Part shown: in pieces, positions 11,208-20,479 of the stretch
Layout: each line of letters opens with the position of its first letter
Numbering within the stretch: position 1 is the stretch's first letter
The notes under the pieces: generated by a model
The model's database searches: none
Told to the model about the DNA's origin: nothing
What the model saw: only the letters and a program-made list of their open reading frames with translations
Source of the DNA: Salisediminibacterium beveridgei
GTDB lineage: Bacteria > Bacillota > Bacilli > Bacillales > Salisediminibacteriaceae
Length of the DNA: 64,000 bases
NCBI RefSeq assembly: GCF_001721685.1
Contig: NZ_CP012502.1
Location: 1,240,001 to 1,304,000, forward strand
Direction: 5' to 3'
Program-made: the position numbers and the translations under genes

Positions 11208-11480
11208 ATGGGTTCGCAAGATCATACAATGAAGTTTAACTTTAACGACGATTCGAGTAACGACGATGTGAAAACTGTTCTCATGAAGGTTTACAGTGCG
11301 CTGGATGACAAAGGATATCATCCGATCAATCAGATCGTAGGCTATCTGTTGTCCGGTGATCCGGCTTATATTCCCCGCCATAATGATGCCCGTTCCCTGA
11401 TCCGGAAGGTAGAGCGTGATGAGCTGATTGAAGAGCTTGTGAGGTCTTATCTTGCGAAGCAGATAAAAGAAGAGGAATGA
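11208..11480 (+). CDS. reoM: IreB/ReoM family regulator (YrzL, UPF0297)
   Basis: Small 90-residue protein of the IreB/ReoM family. In Listeria, ReoM is phosphorylated by the PASTA kinase PrkA and controls ClpCP-dependent turnover of MurA; Enterococcus IreB is a similar kinase substrate. The product keeps the N-terminal 'DHTMKFNF' with a threonine at position 7 matching the known phosphosite, and the signature '[19 protein letters not shown]'. GAGAGGTGG precedes ATG 11208. Its last four bases overlap the start of ruvX (ATGA), as in other Bacilli. Confidence 0.93.
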   Translation: MGSQDHTMKFNFNDDSSNDDVKTVLMKVYSALDDKGYHPINQIVGYLLSGDPAYIPRHNDARSLIRKVERDELIEELVRSYLAKQIKEEE

Positions 11481-11893
11481 AGGTTCTTGGTCTTGATGTC
11501 GGAACAAAGACCATTGGCATCGCCGTCAGTGATCCATTTGGCTGGACGGCCCAGGGTATAAAAACACACCGGCGTAAAAAGGGACATGAGGAAGAAGATT
11601 TCACTTATCTAATCAACTTGATTGAAGAACAGGGTATAAAAGAAATCATCGTGGGTCTTCCAAAAAACATGAACGGGACCATTGGTCCAAGCGGCGAGTT
11701 ATGTCAAGAATTTGCCGAACAACTCAAAGCGCGCACAGGCTTGCCGGTCATTCTATGGGATGAACGACTGACGACTGCAGCAGCAGAAAAGACGCTGATC
11801 AGTGCGGATGTCAGCCGGAAAAAGCGAAAAGGCGTCATTGATAAAATCGCAGCAGTACTGATATTACAAGGCTATCTGGATTCCAAATCCTGA
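11477..11893 (+). CDS. ruvX: RuvX/YqgF family pre-16S rRNA nuclease
   Basis: RNase H-fold protein; the family is linked to 5'-end maturation of 16S rRNA and was once proposed as a Holliday junction resolvase. The 138 residues include '[18 protein letters not shown]' at the N-terminus (first acidic residue D7), '[15 protein letters not shown]' in the middle, '[12 protein letters not shown]', and the final conserved acidic residue in '[18 protein letters not shown]'. The start overlaps the reoM stop by four bases, indicating translational coupling. yrzB follows after 37 bases. Confidence 0.94.
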   Translation: MKVLGLDVGTKTIGIAVSDPFGWTAQGIKTHRRKKGHEEEDFTYLINLIEEQGIKEIIVGLPKNMNGTIGPSGELCQEFAEQLKARTGLPVILWDERLTTAAAEKTLISADVSRKKRKGVIDKIAAVLILQGYLDSKS

Positions 11894-11930
11894 TCAGCTG
11901 CAATAGAACATAAGAAAGGATGATGCAACA

Positions 11931-12236
11931 ATGGCTGACTATCAAATTAATGAAGGTGGAGAACAAGAACGGATTGTGATCCCGGACGAAAACGGCGATG
12001 AACAATTATTCGAGGTGCTCTTCACTTTTGATGTGGATTCGACAGAAAAATCCTATATGCTCGTCGTACCAGAAGGTTCGACAGGTGACGAGGACGATGA
12101 AGTGGAAGTCCATGCATTCCGGTATGAAGAGGATGAGCAGGGTGAAATTACACTGTTCCCGATCGAAACTGACAGTGAGTGGGAAATGGTTGAGGAATTA
12201 CTGAATACATTCACTGAGGAAGAAGACGAAGAGTAA
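11931..12236 (+). CDS. yrzB: DUF1292 protein YrzB
   Basis: 101-residue, very acidic protein (long runs of Glu and Asp, for example 'GDEDDEVEV' and the C-terminal 'EEEDEE') with the DUF1292 pattern 'IVIPDENGDEQLFEVLFTF'. Function is unknown; the gene is almost always next to ruvX and reoM in Firmicutes. AAAGGATG lies before ATG 11931. It ends the reoM operon, since a clear terminator follows at 12270-12311. Confidence 0.9.
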   Translation: MADYQINEGGEQERIVIPDENGDEQLFEVLFTFDVDSTEKSYMLVVPEGSTGDEDDEVEVHAFRYEEDEQGEITLFPIETDSEWEMVEELLNTFTEEEDEE

Positions 12237-12269
12237 CGCTTTTCCCTCCAGTTATACTCATATAGAATC

Positions 12270-12311
12270 AAAAGGATCCGGCCAATCGATTTTGTATTGA
12301 CGGATCCTTTT
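12270..12311 (+). terminator. terminator after yrzB
   Basis: AAAAGGATCCG (12270-12280) pairs with CGGATCCTTTT (12301-12311) across a 20-base loop. The A-rich and T-rich arms allow action on either strand, but only yrzB ends here. Confidence 0.75.
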
Positions 12312-12390
12312 CGTATGTTTGTTGATAAAATAGTGGGATTTCTGAAGAGATCTGTTGTATAATTGGTTTTGGTGAAAGGAGCGACTGTTC

Positions 12391-13515
12391 ATGACAGATG
12401 ATAAACAGAAAAGAAAAGAAGAAAAGCGCCAAAAACATAAAGAAAAAGTACAGCAGCGTAAAAAGGAGGCGACCATCGTCAGACGAATCGTGCTCATTGT
12501 CTTTTTAGTCTTACTGATTGTCATTGCTGTTGCGGGATTCAGTGCGTACCGCTACGTTATGGCAGCGATTGAACCGGAAGAAAATGAGGAATCTGAAGAA
12601 GTGCAAATATCTGTCCCGATTGGTTCGACCACGGATTCGATCGCAGAATTACTCGAACAGGAAGGTGTTATCGAGAGTGACATGATTTTCCGATACTATG
12701 TCCGTTTTCAAAACGAAGCGGGTTTTCAGGCAGGAGAATATCTGCTTCGCCCAGATATGCATTTTGATGAAATCATTGAAGAATTGAAAACCGGTACCGT
12801 GCAAGAGGAATATGAAACGATCTTTACGATTCCCGAAGGACTCTGGATAGAAGAGATTGCAGTCAGGGTTGCTGATGAAACCAATCTTGAAGAAGAATCA
12901 TTCCTTGAAACGGTCCGGGATGAAGACTATCTTGAGGATTTGATTGAGCAGTACGATATGCTCACAGAAGAAATTCTCGAGGAGGATATTCGTGAACCGC
13001 TGGAAGGATATCTGTTCCCTGCCCGGTATGATTTTATAGAAACAGAATTAACGAATGAACAGGTTATCGAAGCGATGCTTGACCGGATGAATTCGGTGCT
13101 CCAGAGTGCGAACACTTTTGAATCGGAAGATACGATTCACGAGGCACTTACTAAAGCATCCATTATTGAAGGGGAAGCACAGGGAGATGATGAGCGAGAG
13201 AAGATTTCCGGAGTGATTGACAACCGGTTAAGTATCAATATGATACTTCAAATGGATCCAACGGTCGGTTATGCGCACGGGGAACGCTTTTCGAGGACGT
13301 TAAATGAACATCTGGAATTGGATTCACCGTATAACACGTATCAGATCTCCGGACTGCCTGCCGGTCCGATCAACAACCCGGGCGAAGCATCCATTCGCGC
13401 GGCATCGAACCCGGAAGATCACAGCTATCTGTTCTTTTACCATTCACCTGAAGGTGATGTCTATTTCTCCGAGACGAACGCAGAACACCAGAATATCGTC
13501 GATCAGTACCAATAA
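12391..13515 (+). CDS. mltG: endolytic murein transglycosylase MltG (YceG family)
   Basis: Membrane-anchored lytic transglycosylase that cuts nascent glycan strands. 374 residues: a basic cytoplasmic tail, one membrane span at about 29-53, a LysM-like module ('IGSTTDSIAELLEQEGVI...GEYLL', about 75-125) and the YceG catalytic domain. The likely catalytic glutamate is E260 in ASIIEGEAQ; 'YQISGLPAGPINNPGEASI' is the family's C-terminal signature. AAAGGAG precedes ATG 12391. The ectodomain is strongly acidic, suiting salt or high pH. A shorter protein at 38360 shares the LysM-like module. Confidence 0.94.
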   Translation: MTDDKQKRKEEKRQKHKEKVQQRKKEATIVRRIVLIVFLVLLIVIAVAGFSAYRYVMAAIEPEENEESEEVQISVPIGSTTDSIAELLEQEGVIESDMIFRYYVRFQNEAGFQAGEYLLRPDMHFDEIIEELKTGTVQEEYETIFTIPEGLWIEEIAVRVADETNLEEESFLETVRDEDYLEDLIEQYDMLTEEILEEDIREPLEGYLFPARYDFIETELTNEQVIEAMLDRMNSVLQSANTFESEDTIHEALTKASIIEGEAQGDDEREKISGVIDNRLSINMILQMDPTVGYAHGERFSRTLNEHLELDSPYNTYQISGLPAGPINNPGEASIRAASNPEDHSYLFFYHSPEGDVYFSETNAEHQNIVDQYQ

Positions 13516-13539
13516 ACGTAAGTGTTTACGAAACAAAGG

Positions 13540-13576
13540 AAGAGGGATGCGCCAGTCGCATTCTCTTTCTTTTTAT
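13540..13576 (+). terminator. terminator after mltG
   Basis: GAAGAGGGATGCG and CGCATTCTCTTTC form a stem with a short CCAGT loop, followed by TTTTT. Confidence 0.65.
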
Positions 13577-13626
13577 GTTAAAATGTATCGGATTGTAATG
13601 GGTAAACACCATAAGGAGATGGGGAA

Positions 13627-14289
13627 ATGAACAATCAATCTGCTTATATTCACTCATTGATAGGCGAGCAAGAAGGGTACTTCAAAGAGCTCGAACAGTA
13701 TGCAGCGCGTAATGAGGTTCCCATAATGGAGCGCGATAGTCTTGACATCCTGCTTCAGTATATCAGGATGCTTCAACCTTCCAGGATATTGGAAATCGGC
13801 ACGGCCATTGGCTACTCGGGGGCGAGCATGCTCAAAGCAGCAGAAAAAGCGACGCTTGTCACGATCGAAAGAGATCCGGAGCGGGCGGTCATTGCAGCAG
13901 ATACCTTCACAAGGATGAACATGAGCGGCAGAATCACGCTGCTCGAAGGAGATGCACTGAAGTTGGAAGACCAGGCAGCTGAACGCGGTCCGTTTGATGT
14001 CCTTTTTATTGATGCGGCCAAAGGACAGTACGAGCGATTTTTTAACCTTTATGCCCCTTATGTGAATGCAGGAGGGACGGTCTTTACAGATAATGTTTTG
14101 TTTAAGGGATTGGTTGCAGAGAAAGGTGATCATCCGAACCGGAACACTAGAGCGATGGTGAAAAAAATACGCGCATTTAATGAGTTGATGATGTCATCTC
14201 CGCAATGGGAATCTGTGATTGTCCCTGCCGGAGATGGCCTGATGATATCGAGAAAACGTAGTGGAGGGAACGATAATGAAAAAACCTGA
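13627..14289 (+). CDS. trmR: tRNA 5-hydroxyuridine methyltransferase TrmR (YrrM)
   Basis: SAM-dependent O-methyltransferase of the COMT-like family. In B. subtilis, TrmR methylates 5-hydroxyuridine at tRNA position 34 to 5-methoxyuridine. The 220 residues contain the SAM-binding 'ILEIGTAIGYSGASM' (about 57-72), acidic 'VTIERDPERA' and the metal-site region 'DVLFIDAAKGQYERF' with 'VFTDNVLFKG'. AAGGAGAT precedes ATG 13627. Its end overlaps trhP1 by 14 bases. The two next genes make the hydroxyuridine substrate, so the three form one pathway. Confidence 0.92.
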   Translation: MNNQSAYIHSLIGEQEGYFKELEQYAARNEVPIMERDSLDILLQYIRMLQPSRILEIGTAIGYSGASMLKAAEKATLVTIERDPERAVIAADTFTRMNMSGRITLLEGDALKLEDQAAERGPFDVLFIDAAKGQYERFFNLYAPYVNAGGTVFTDNVLFKGLVAEKGDHPNRNTRAMVKKIRAFNELMMSSPQWESVIVPAGDGLMISRKRSGGNDNEKT

Positions 14290-15205
14290 GCTTCTGGTCA
14301 CGCCAGTTGATATACAAAATGTGAAAGATGTGATCGAAGCCGGTGCGGATGCGATTATGATTGGTGAAGAAAAATTCGGACTCCGGCTTGCTGGAGAATT
14401 TAATCAGAATGAAGTTGCCGAAGCGGTGAGATTGGCGCAGGCATCGGACGTGTCTGTCTATGTTGCGATGAACGCATTGTTTCATAATGCAGCCCTGCCG
14501 GATCTTCCCGATTATTTGGCTTTTTTAAATCAAATTGGCACAGACGGGATTGTGTTCGGTGATCCTGCAGTCCTTCTGAACGCGAAAACACACGCACCGG
14601 ATGTGAATCTCCACTGGAATACTGAAACAACGGTCACCAACTGGTTCACAGCCAATTACTGGGGCAGAAAAGGGTCATCAAGAGCCGTATTGGCCAGAGA
14701 ATTGAACATGGATGCCATTTTGGAAATCAAAGAACATGCTGATGTAGAAATCGAAGTGCAGGTGCAGGGCATGACATGCATGTTCCAATCCAAGCGTACG
14801 CTGGTTGGGAATTACATGGAATTCCAGGGGCAGGATCTCTCGGTCGAGGGCCGTTCGAAAGACCGCAGTCTCGTATTGCATGATCCGGAGCGGGATGTGA
14901 AGTACCCGATCTGGGAAGATTGGAACGGAACGCACATTATGAGTCCAAAAGATATTTGTATTATTGACGAGCTGGATGAGATGATGGACGCGGGTGTGGA
15001 TTCTTTCAAGATAGACGGCATCCTTAAATCCTCAGCCTATCTGAAGGCCATTACGGCACTTTATCGGCAGGCAATTGATCAGTATCGTGCAGATCCGGAC
15101 AGTTATCTGGATCAAAAAGAGAAGTGGCTCAAAGCCGTTCAGGACATTCAACCAGAAAACAGACAGCTCGACAGTGGATTCTTCTTCAAAGAATCCGTGT
15201 ATTGA
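14276..15205 (+). CDS. trhP1: U32-family tRNA hydroxylation protein TrhP1 (YrrN)
   Basis: Peptidase U32-like protein of 309 residues; in B. subtilis YrrN works with YrrO in prephenate-dependent hydroxylation of tRNA U34. It has the family opening 'ELLVTPVDIQNVKDVIEAGADAIMIG' (shown in part) and the mid region 'LHWNTETTVTNWFTANYWG' with 'VLARELNMD'. The cluster of cysteines present in YrrO is largely absent here, as in YrrN. ATG 14276 has GGAGGG upstream and starts 14 bases inside trmR. The GTG at 14261 would place the ribosome site inside the gene. Confidence 0.9.
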   Translation: MKKPELLVTPVDIQNVKDVIEAGADAIMIGEEKFGLRLAGEFNQNEVAEAVRLAQASDVSVYVAMNALFHNAALPDLPDYLAFLNQIGTDGIVFGDPAVLLNAKTHAPDVNLHWNTETTVTNWFTANYWGRKGSSRAVLARELNMDAILEIKEHADVEIEVQVQGMTCMFQSKRTLVGNYMEFQGQDLSVEGRSKDRSLVLHDPERDVKYPIWEDWNGTHIMSPKDICIIDELDEMMDAGVDSFKIDGILKSSAYLKAITALYRQAIDQYRADPDSYLDQKEKWLKAVQDIQPENRQLDSGFFFKESVY

Positions 15206-15225
15206 CAGATAGGAGGAATGTCCAA

Positions 15226-16500
15226 GTGGAAACGATAAGTCAACAAAGTAAAAAAACGAAGCGCGTTATCACCAAAAAACCGGAACTCCTTGCACCGGCT
15301 GGAAATCTTGAAAAATTAAAAGTTGCGGTGCGTTATGGTGCCGATGCTGTTTTTATCGGAGGTCAGGATTTTGGCCTGCGTTCCAATGCAGACAATTTTT
15401 CGAGTGATGAAATGAGCGAAGCTGTGGAATTCGCCAATCAATACGGCGCGTGTATTTATGTCACGACGAATATCTTTGCCCATAATGAGAACATGGAGGG
15501 ACTTGAATCTTATCTCGAAGGCCTCCAGCGTGTAGGCATTAAAGGTATTATTGTTGCTGATCCGTTGATCATTGAAACGTGTAAGCAGTATGCTCCTGAA
15601 CTCGAGATTCATCTTTCCACACAGCAGTCACTGACCAATTGGCAGGCTGTACAGTTTTGGAAGGATGAAGGACTGGATCGTGTCGTTTTGGCAAGAGAAG
15701 TTGGTCTTCAGGAAATGCTCGAGATGAAGAAGCATGTTGATATTGAAATTGAATCATTTATCCATGGCGCCATGTGTATTTCGTATTCAGGTCGCTGTAC
15801 GCTTAGTAATCATATGACTGCAAGAGATTCAAACCGTGGCGGATGCTGTCAATCCTGCAGATGGGATTATTTCCTCTATCAAGACGGGAACACGCCGGTT
15901 GTGGATGACGCAGAGGCATTGTTTGATGAGGACGATGCCCCGTTCGCAATGTCGCCGAAAGATTTGAATCTTGTTGAATCCATCCCGAAAATGATCGAGG
16001 CAGGCATTGACAGTTTGAAAGTGGAAGGGCGCATGAAATCCATTCACTATATTGCGACGGTAATCGGTGTCTACAGAAAGGTCATTGATTCCTACTGTGA
16101 GGATCCTGACGGTTTTACAATGAAAAAAGAATGGATTAAAGAACTGGAGAAATGCGCTAACCGGCCGGCAGCGCCTGCTTTTTTTGAACATGTACCAGGA
16201 TTTGAAGAGCAAATGTTTCGTGAACATAAGCAAAAAACACCTTTTGATTTTGCAGGACTTGTGTTAGATTATGATGAGGAAACAGGTACAGTCACCTTGC
16301 AGCAGCGGAATCACTTTCGCCCTGGTGATCAGGTGGAATTTTTCGGACCGGATATTGAATCCTTTTCGATGACCGTAGGTGAAATTATCAATGACGAAGG
16401 CGAATCTGTTGATGCAGCCCGTCATCCACTGCAGGTTGTGTCGTTTAAAACAGACAGGCCGGTTTCCCCCTATAACATGATGAGAAAGGAACTTTCATAA
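15226..16500 (+). CDS. trhP2: U32-family tRNA hydroxylation protein TrhP2 (YrrO)
   Basis: 424-residue peptidase U32-type protein, partner of TrhP1 in making 5-hydroxyuridine at tRNA position 34. It begins '[20 protein letters not shown]', keeps '[20 protein letters not shown]', and has the U32 signature around '[20 protein letters not shown]' followed by '[16 protein letters not shown]'. These four cysteines probably hold a metal or Fe-S cluster. A C-terminal beta domain ('[19 protein letters not shown]') completes the family architecture. The start is GTG 15226, set by AGGAGG nine bases before it and by family length; an upstream ATG at 15124 lies inside trhP1. udk starts right after. Confidence 0.92.
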   Translation: METISQQSKKTKRVITKKPELLAPAGNLEKLKVAVRYGADAVFIGGQDFGLRSNADNFSSDEMSEAVEFANQYGACIYVTTNIFAHNENMEGLESYLEGLQRVGIKGIIVADPLIIETCKQYAPELEIHLSTQQSLTNWQAVQFWKDEGLDRVVLAREVGLQEMLEMKKHVDIEIESFIHGAMCISYSGRCTLSNHMTARDSNRGGCCQSCRWDYFLYQDGNTPVVDDAEALFDEDDAPFAMSPKDLNLVESIPKMIEAGIDSLKVEGRMKSIHYIATVIGVYRKVIDSYCEDPDGFTMKKEWIKELEKCANRPAAPAFFEHVPGFEEQMFREHKQKTPFDFAGLVLDYDEETGTVTLQQRNHFRPGDQVEFFGPDIESFSMTVGEIINDEGESVDAARHPLQVVSFKTDRPVSPYNMMRKELS

Positions 16501-16501
16501 C

Positions 16502-17134
16502 ATGGAGAACAAACCTGTGATCATAGGTGTTGCGGGAGGTTCCGGTTCCGGTAAAACGACGGTGGCCCACAAGATCTGTAAAGAGTTCCCTGAGCAGTCG
16601 ATCTTAATGATTGAACACGATGCCTACTATAAAAATCAGGATCATCTGCCGATGGAGGAACGATTAAAAACCAATTATGATCATCCGCTGGCGTTTGATA
16701 CGGACCTGTTGATTGATCAGTTACATGAACTGCTCGAACGAAAAGCTGTCGAAAAGCCGGTATATGATTACCCAAACCATACACGGGCGAAAGAGACCAT
16801 CACACAGGAACCAAGAGATGTGATCATACTGGAAGGTATTTTGATACTTGAAGATGATCGGCTGAGAGACATGATGGACATTAAAGTATTTGTAGATACC
16901 GATTCGGATTTACGTATTATTCGCCGTCTGTTACGAGATATTCAGGAACGGGGTCGCACAATTGATTCTGTGATTGATCAGTATACTTCTGTGGTTCGGC
17001 CGATGCATCTGCAGTTTATCGAGCCAACCAAGCGATATGCTGATGTGATTATTCCTGAGGGGGGTCATAACCATGTTGCCATCGATCTCCTGGTATCGAA
17101 AATCAGAACAATAACAAACGAAATCGAAAAATAA
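16502..17134 (+). CDS. udk: uridine kinase
   Basis: Phosphorylates uridine and cytidine to UMP and CMP in pyrimidine salvage. The 210-residue product has the P-loop [12 protein letters not shown] at about 9-20, '[20 protein letters not shown]' with the substrate-binding acid, 'YDYPNHTR' and the LID region '[14 protein letters not shown]'. The start lies one base after the trhP2 stop and uses a ribosome site (AAAGGA) inside trhP2. A terminator follows at 17168-17198. The same gene order occurs in B. subtilis. Confidence 0.96.
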   Translation: MENKPVIIGVAGGSGSGKTTVAHKICKEFPEQSILMIEHDAYYKNQDHLPMEERLKTNYDHPLAFDTDLLIDQLHELLERKAVEKPVYDYPNHTRAKETITQEPRDVIILEGILILEDDRLRDMMDIKVFVDTDSDLRIIRRLLRDIQERGRTIDSVIDQYTSVVRPMHLQFIEPTKRYADVIIPEGGHNHVAIDLLVSKIRTITNEIEK

Positions 17135-17167
17135 AGTGTGGACATTTCATGAACATTTCTTGATCAT

Positions 17168-17198
17168 CCATTATTAGAAAGTTTCTAATGGCTTTTTT
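17168..17198 (+). terminator. terminator after udk
   Basis: CCATTATTAGAAA and TTCTAATGG form a stem with a three-base bulge, followed by TTTTTT. Confidence 0.7.
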
Positions 17199-17211
17199 AT
17201 CTTTTTTTGTA

Positions 17212-17419
17212 TATAATAACCTCAGAGCATTTCGGTTTGTAAATTATCGGTTAATGCTCTGTATAAGATCGATGCATTACGCTCCGGCTTCAAAGAGACT
17301 TTGTGGCCGGGCGTTTACCGTTTCAAGACGTTACAACCGGCTTCTGTCTGGTAAATTGATATGGAAGCGTTACCGGCAAATCGAAACGGTTGAAACAATA
17401 TGAAGGAGTGAAAGAAACA
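17212..17419 (+). promoter_or_regulatory. promoter and structured leader upstream of greA
   Basis: TATAAT at 17212-17217 can serve as a -10; no good -35 is visible. The roughly 200-base leader has complementary segments: AGAGCATT (17224-17231) with AATGCTCT (17253-17260), and ACCGTTTC (17317-17324) with GAAACGGT (17383-17390) just before the ribosome site. No riboswitch class that I know is recognised. Role in greA control is inference. Confidence 0.4.
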
Positions 17420-17890
17420 ATGGCAGAAGAGAAACACTATATGACAGAACAAGGTAAAGAAAAGCTCGAAAAGGAACTTGAACAATTGATAACTGAAAAA
17501 CGAAAAGAAGTTGTTGAACGAATCAAAATTGCACGAAGCTTTGGGGATCTTTCCGAAAACTCGGAGTACGATTCTGCCAAAGAAGAGCAGGCATTTGTGG
17601 AAGGGCGTATTCAGCAGCTTGAAACCATGATCCGAAATTCAGAGATCATCGAAGAAGACAAAAACACATCCAAAGTATCCCTTGGCAAAACAGTCGCTTT
17701 TGTTGAAATTCCGGATGGTGAAGAAGAAAAGTATGTCATCGTGGGCCGCGCTGAAGCTGATCCATTGGAAGGGAAAATTTCCAATGAATCGCCTATGGCA
17801 CAAAGCCTTCTCGGTTGTGAAATCGGTGACCAGGTCGTCGTATCTACACCAGGCGGCGATATGACGGTGAAAATAACAGCGGTATCGTGA
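17420..17890 (+). CDS. greA: transcription elongation factor GreA
   Basis: GreA rescues backtracked RNA polymerase by stimulating transcript cleavage. The 156-residue product has the N-terminal coiled coil ('[17 protein letters not shown]' to '[18 protein letters not shown]'), with the acidic tip residues D and E in '[10 protein letters not shown]', and the C-terminal FKBP-like domain ending '[18 protein letters not shown]...'. AAGGAG lies ahead of ATG 17420. It is preceded by a long structured leader (17212-17419) and followed by a strong terminator at 17906-17943. Confidence 0.96.
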   Translation: MAEEKHYMTEQGKEKLEKELEQLITEKRKEVVERIKIARSFGDLSENSEYDSAKEEQAFVEGRIQQLETMIRNSEIIEEDKNTSKVSLGKTVAFVEIPDGEEEKYVIVGRAEADPLEGKISNESPMAQSLLGCEIGDQVVVSTPGGDMTVKITAVS

Positions 17891-17905
17891 TCGCAGTATA
17901 GGATG

Positions 17906-17943
17906 AACCCCCCGACTTGAAGTGTAAAACTGGTCGGGGGTTT
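17906..17943 (+). terminator. terminator after greA
   Basis: AACCCCCCGAC (17906-17916) and GTCGGGGGTTT (17933-17943) form a strong GC stem with a 16-base loop. Confidence 0.8.
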
Positions 17944-18130
17944 GTCAATCATTCAAGGGAGTCTGTTTCGCCGAAGGTATACACTATAATCATTCGAAGA
18001 CTGCTTTTCCTGTTACAAAAGGTTAACAAATCGATGTCAATTGATGAATTACATGGAAACTGTATCGTAATCCTTTCTTGTATCGTCTATAATAGGAAAT
18101 AGATTTGGAATAGAAGGAGGAACTCAGGAT

Positions 18131-18847
18131 ATGAGTGAGTTTGATAATCAGGATTTTAATCGCAGTGAGGTTCGCCGAAAAAAAAGAATGAATACGATTT
18201 TAAATGTAGCGATCGGTTTGGTAGCACTGTTAATTGTTGTGATATCTGCATCCATGTTCATGGGAGGCAACGATGACTCTGTGGCAGTGAATGATGATCA
18301 GGATATAGAGGAAATTGAAAATAATGAGAATGAGCAAAACGAAGAAAATACGATTGATGCAGATATTGATGAATCTTCAGACGAAAATAACCAGGAGAAT
18401 GTTGACAATGAATCTTCTTCTGACGAAAACGTCGAAGCCAATGAAAATGGGTCCAATGATCAAACAGAGAATGAAAATGACACATCATCGAATAACGATG
18501 AAGGATCAAACAATGAGAGCGCAGCTGGAAACAGTAATGGCGAAGTGACAGAAGGTGAATGGGGTCCAATTGGTACAGTGCAGGATGAACCTTTCACGGC
18601 AGTTTATGACAGGGATCACGTTAACTGGGAAGAAATGACCCGTGCATTGGAATATGCCATGAACACTGATGAAGAAGACATGATTATCGAATGGCTCGGT
18701 AATGGCGGGGATCACGAGACAGCAGTCGGTACAGTCAGTTTGAGAGAGGATCGTTCTGAGGTTTATGAGATTACATTGTCTTGGGTAGAGAATGAGGGCT
18801 GGATGCCGACTGAGAAAGAACAACTTTCGTCTAATCCATATAACTGA
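18131..18847 (+). CDS. yrrS: YrrS-like membrane-anchored DUF1510 protein
   Basis: 238 residues: a basic cytoplasmic N-terminus, one membrane span at about 21-45, a low-complexity external linker of about 80 residues made almost wholly of Asn, Glu, Asp and Ser, and a C-terminal DUF1510 globular domain ('WGPIGTVQDEPF' to the end). B. subtilis YrrS lies beside the penicillin-binding protein gene pbpI (yrrR), missing here, so a cell-wall role is possible but unproven. GGAGGA precedes ATG 18131. The linker is far more acidic than neighbouring proteins. A terminator follows. Confidence 0.85.
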   Translation: MSEFDNQDFNRSEVRRKKRMNTILNVAIGLVALLIVVISASMFMGGNDDSVAVNDDQDIEEIENNENEQNEENTIDADIDESSDENNQENVDNESSSDENVEANENGSNDQTENENDTSSNNDEGSNNESAAGNSNGEVTEGEWGPIGTVQDEPFTAVYDRDHVNWEEMTRALEYAMNTDEEDMIIEWLGNGGDHETAVGTVSLREDRSEVYEITLSWVENEGWMPTEKEQLSSNPYN

Positions 18848-18849
18848 TG

Positions 18850-18878
18850 AAAACCGGGGGATATTTTCCCCGGTTTTT
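18850..18878 (+). terminator. terminator after yrrS
   Basis: AAAACCGGGG (18850-18859) and CCCCGGTTTTT (18868-18878) form a perfect stem with an 8-base loop. Confidence 0.8.
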
Positions 18879-18913
18879 CGATATTGACTGGACGTTGATC
18901 TGGAAAATTTGTG

Positions 18914-18942
18914 TTGCGTAAGAACGTCAGGTTCGCTATGAT
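18914..18942 (+). promoter_or_regulatory. promoter of mtnN
   Basis: TTGCGT (18914-18919) and TATGAT (18937-18942) are separated by 17 bases, between the yrrS terminator and the mtnN start. Confidence 0.5.
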
Positions 18943-18976
18943 GTAACAGAATTATGAATAATAGGGAGTGGTGGCT

Positions 18977-19678
18977 GTGAAAATCGGTGTGATAGGAGCA
19001 ATGGACGAAGAAGTGGATATGCTTCGTTCGAAAATGGATATCATTGAAGAGACCGTGATTGCAAACTGTGAGTTTACATTGGGGGAACTTTACGGTGTGG
19101 AAGTCGTTCTTTCCAAATCCGGGATTGGTAAAGTCAATGCTGCGGTTAGCACAACGTTGATGAACCAGTTATATCATCCGGACTATATTATCAACACGGG
19201 CTCTGCAGGAGGACTCGATCCCCGGCTATCAGTTGGTGATATTGTCATTTCCACAGAAGTGCGCTACAACGATGTCGATGCTACAGTTTTCGGCTATGAA
19301 TTCGGGCAGGTGCCACAAATGCCCGCGCTGTTTAGTCCTGATGAAAGATTGGTGCAAATTGCAGGAAAAAGTGCAGGTGGGGCAGGAGTCAATGCAGCGA
19401 AGGGTCTGATCATATCAGGGGATTCCTTCATGAGTGATCATGAACGCGTGGAGCGTTTGAAGAAGATGTTTGTTGAACCCCAATGCGCTGAGATGGAAGC
19501 TGCAGCGATAGCACAGGTATGTTATCAGTTTGCTGTTCCGTTTGTGATTATCCGGTCCTTATCCGACATTGCCGGAAAAGATGCACTGATGTCTTATGAG
19601 GAATTCCTTGAAACAGCAGGCATCAATTCAGCGAACATTGTCATGGCTATGCTCGAGGAGATGAAAGAGCTGACTTGA
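18977..19678 (+). CDS. mtnN: 5'-methylthioadenosine/S-adenosylhomocysteine nucleosidase
   Basis: Cleaves adenine from methylthioadenosine and S-adenosylhomocysteine, feeding methionine salvage and the activated methyl cycle. The 233-residue protein starts 'KIGVIGAMDEEVDMLR' (catalytic-site glutamate in AMDEEV), and has 'INTGSAGGLDPRLSVGDIV', 'MEAAAIAQVCYQF' (ribose-binding glutamate) and 'IRSLSDIAG' (catalytic aspartate). GGGAG lies eight bases before GTG 18977; GTG 18968 is too close to it. It converges on the Nudix gene with five bases between the stops. Confidence 0.95.
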   Translation: MKIGVIGAMDEEVDMLRSKMDIIEETVIANCEFTLGELYGVEVVLSKSGIGKVNAAVSTTLMNQLYHPDYIINTGSAGGLDPRLSVGDIVISTEVRYNDVDATVFGYEFGQVPQMPALFSPDERLVQIAGKSAGGAGVNAAKGLIISGDSFMSDHERVERLKKMFVEPQCAEMEAAAIAQVCYQFAVPFVIIRSLSDIAGKDALMSYEEFLETAGINSANIVMAMLEEMKELT

Positions 19679-19683
19679 TGAAA

Positions 19684-20310
19684 TTATTCCAGGTTTTTGA
19701 TTTCATCGATGGCATGCGCGAGGATTCTTGCAGTTAACCCCCAAATGATCCGGCCGTTATAGTCATAAAACAATTCTTTGATATGGCCTGTGCGCCAGCT
19801 GTAATCCTGGCCGTTTGGAATCAGGTGATAAGGGAAACCGGATTCAGGTCTAACATCAAGCCGGATGTTATGCTGTTTAGGATCCATGGAAATCAAGTCT
19901 TTCACAGGGACAGTGAATACCTCTGCGACTTCGGTTTCCTGAGGTGTAATGGCGTTCTCATCATGTATGATCCCGATAAAAGGGTGAACGATAAACTGAA
20001 ATGGTGTGACCATAATGTCCAATTCGCCAAGAAGTGTCGCTTGCTTTTCCTGTAAACCGAGCTCTTCCTGAAGTTCCCTGAGCGAAGCGGCAGCGTAACT
20101 CTGGTCGGATTCTTCCACTCTGCCTCCCGGGAAACAAACTTCGCCGGGCTGTTTTACAAGGGTAGATCGTACCTGAAACAGAAGATGCCATTGATCATCC
20201 CGGTAAAGCAGCGGAAGAAATAATGAAAAATGAACAGATTTATGTTGACCGAGTATGCCTGCTTTGCGGTCTTCGAAATAACTGATCAAATCAGTTGCAC
20301 GTGTATTCAT
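19684..20310 (-). CDS. Nudix hydrolase, CoA pyrophosphatase-like
   Basis: 208-residue Nudix protein with the box 'GGRVEESDQSYAAASLRELQ' running into 'EELGL' at about 72-95, preceded by 'GEVCFPGG', the pattern of the NudL/YeaB group that hydrolyses CoA and acyl-CoA to 4'-phosphopantetheine products. Substrate is inferred from this group only. ATG 20310 follows GGGAGAGGG. It is convergent with mtnN and divergent from the HPr-like gene; no terminator was seen in the five bases between the convergent stops. Confidence 0.85.
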   Translation of the reverse strand: MNTRATDLISYFEDRKAGILGQHKSVHFSLFLPLLYRDDQWHLLFQVRSTLVKQPGEVCFPGGRVEESDQSYAAASLRELQEELGLQEKQATLLGELDIMVTPFQFIVHPFIGIIHDENAITPQETEVAEVFTVPVKDLISMDPKQHNIRLDVRPESGFPYHLIPNGQDYSWRTGHIKELFYDYNGRIIWGLTARILAHAIDEIKNLE

Positions 20311-20479
20311 ATAATCCCTCTCCCTTGAACATTGCTGCTTTCATATACGTACAGTATAACAAATCTCAATGGATTGGAACGAATATCAGGCTTTTTGATG
20401 TGCCATTTCAAGGTGAGACTTGGAAGATCAGTAAATTTTCTATATAATGAAATCAATCCCTGTTGGAGGTGAACGATTG

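Noticed and set aside
17135..17419. Known riboswitch or small coding gene in the udk-greA gap
   Set aside because: I could not match any riboswitch core, and a possible 71-codon frame starting at 17188 begins within the udk terminator and has no ribosome site.
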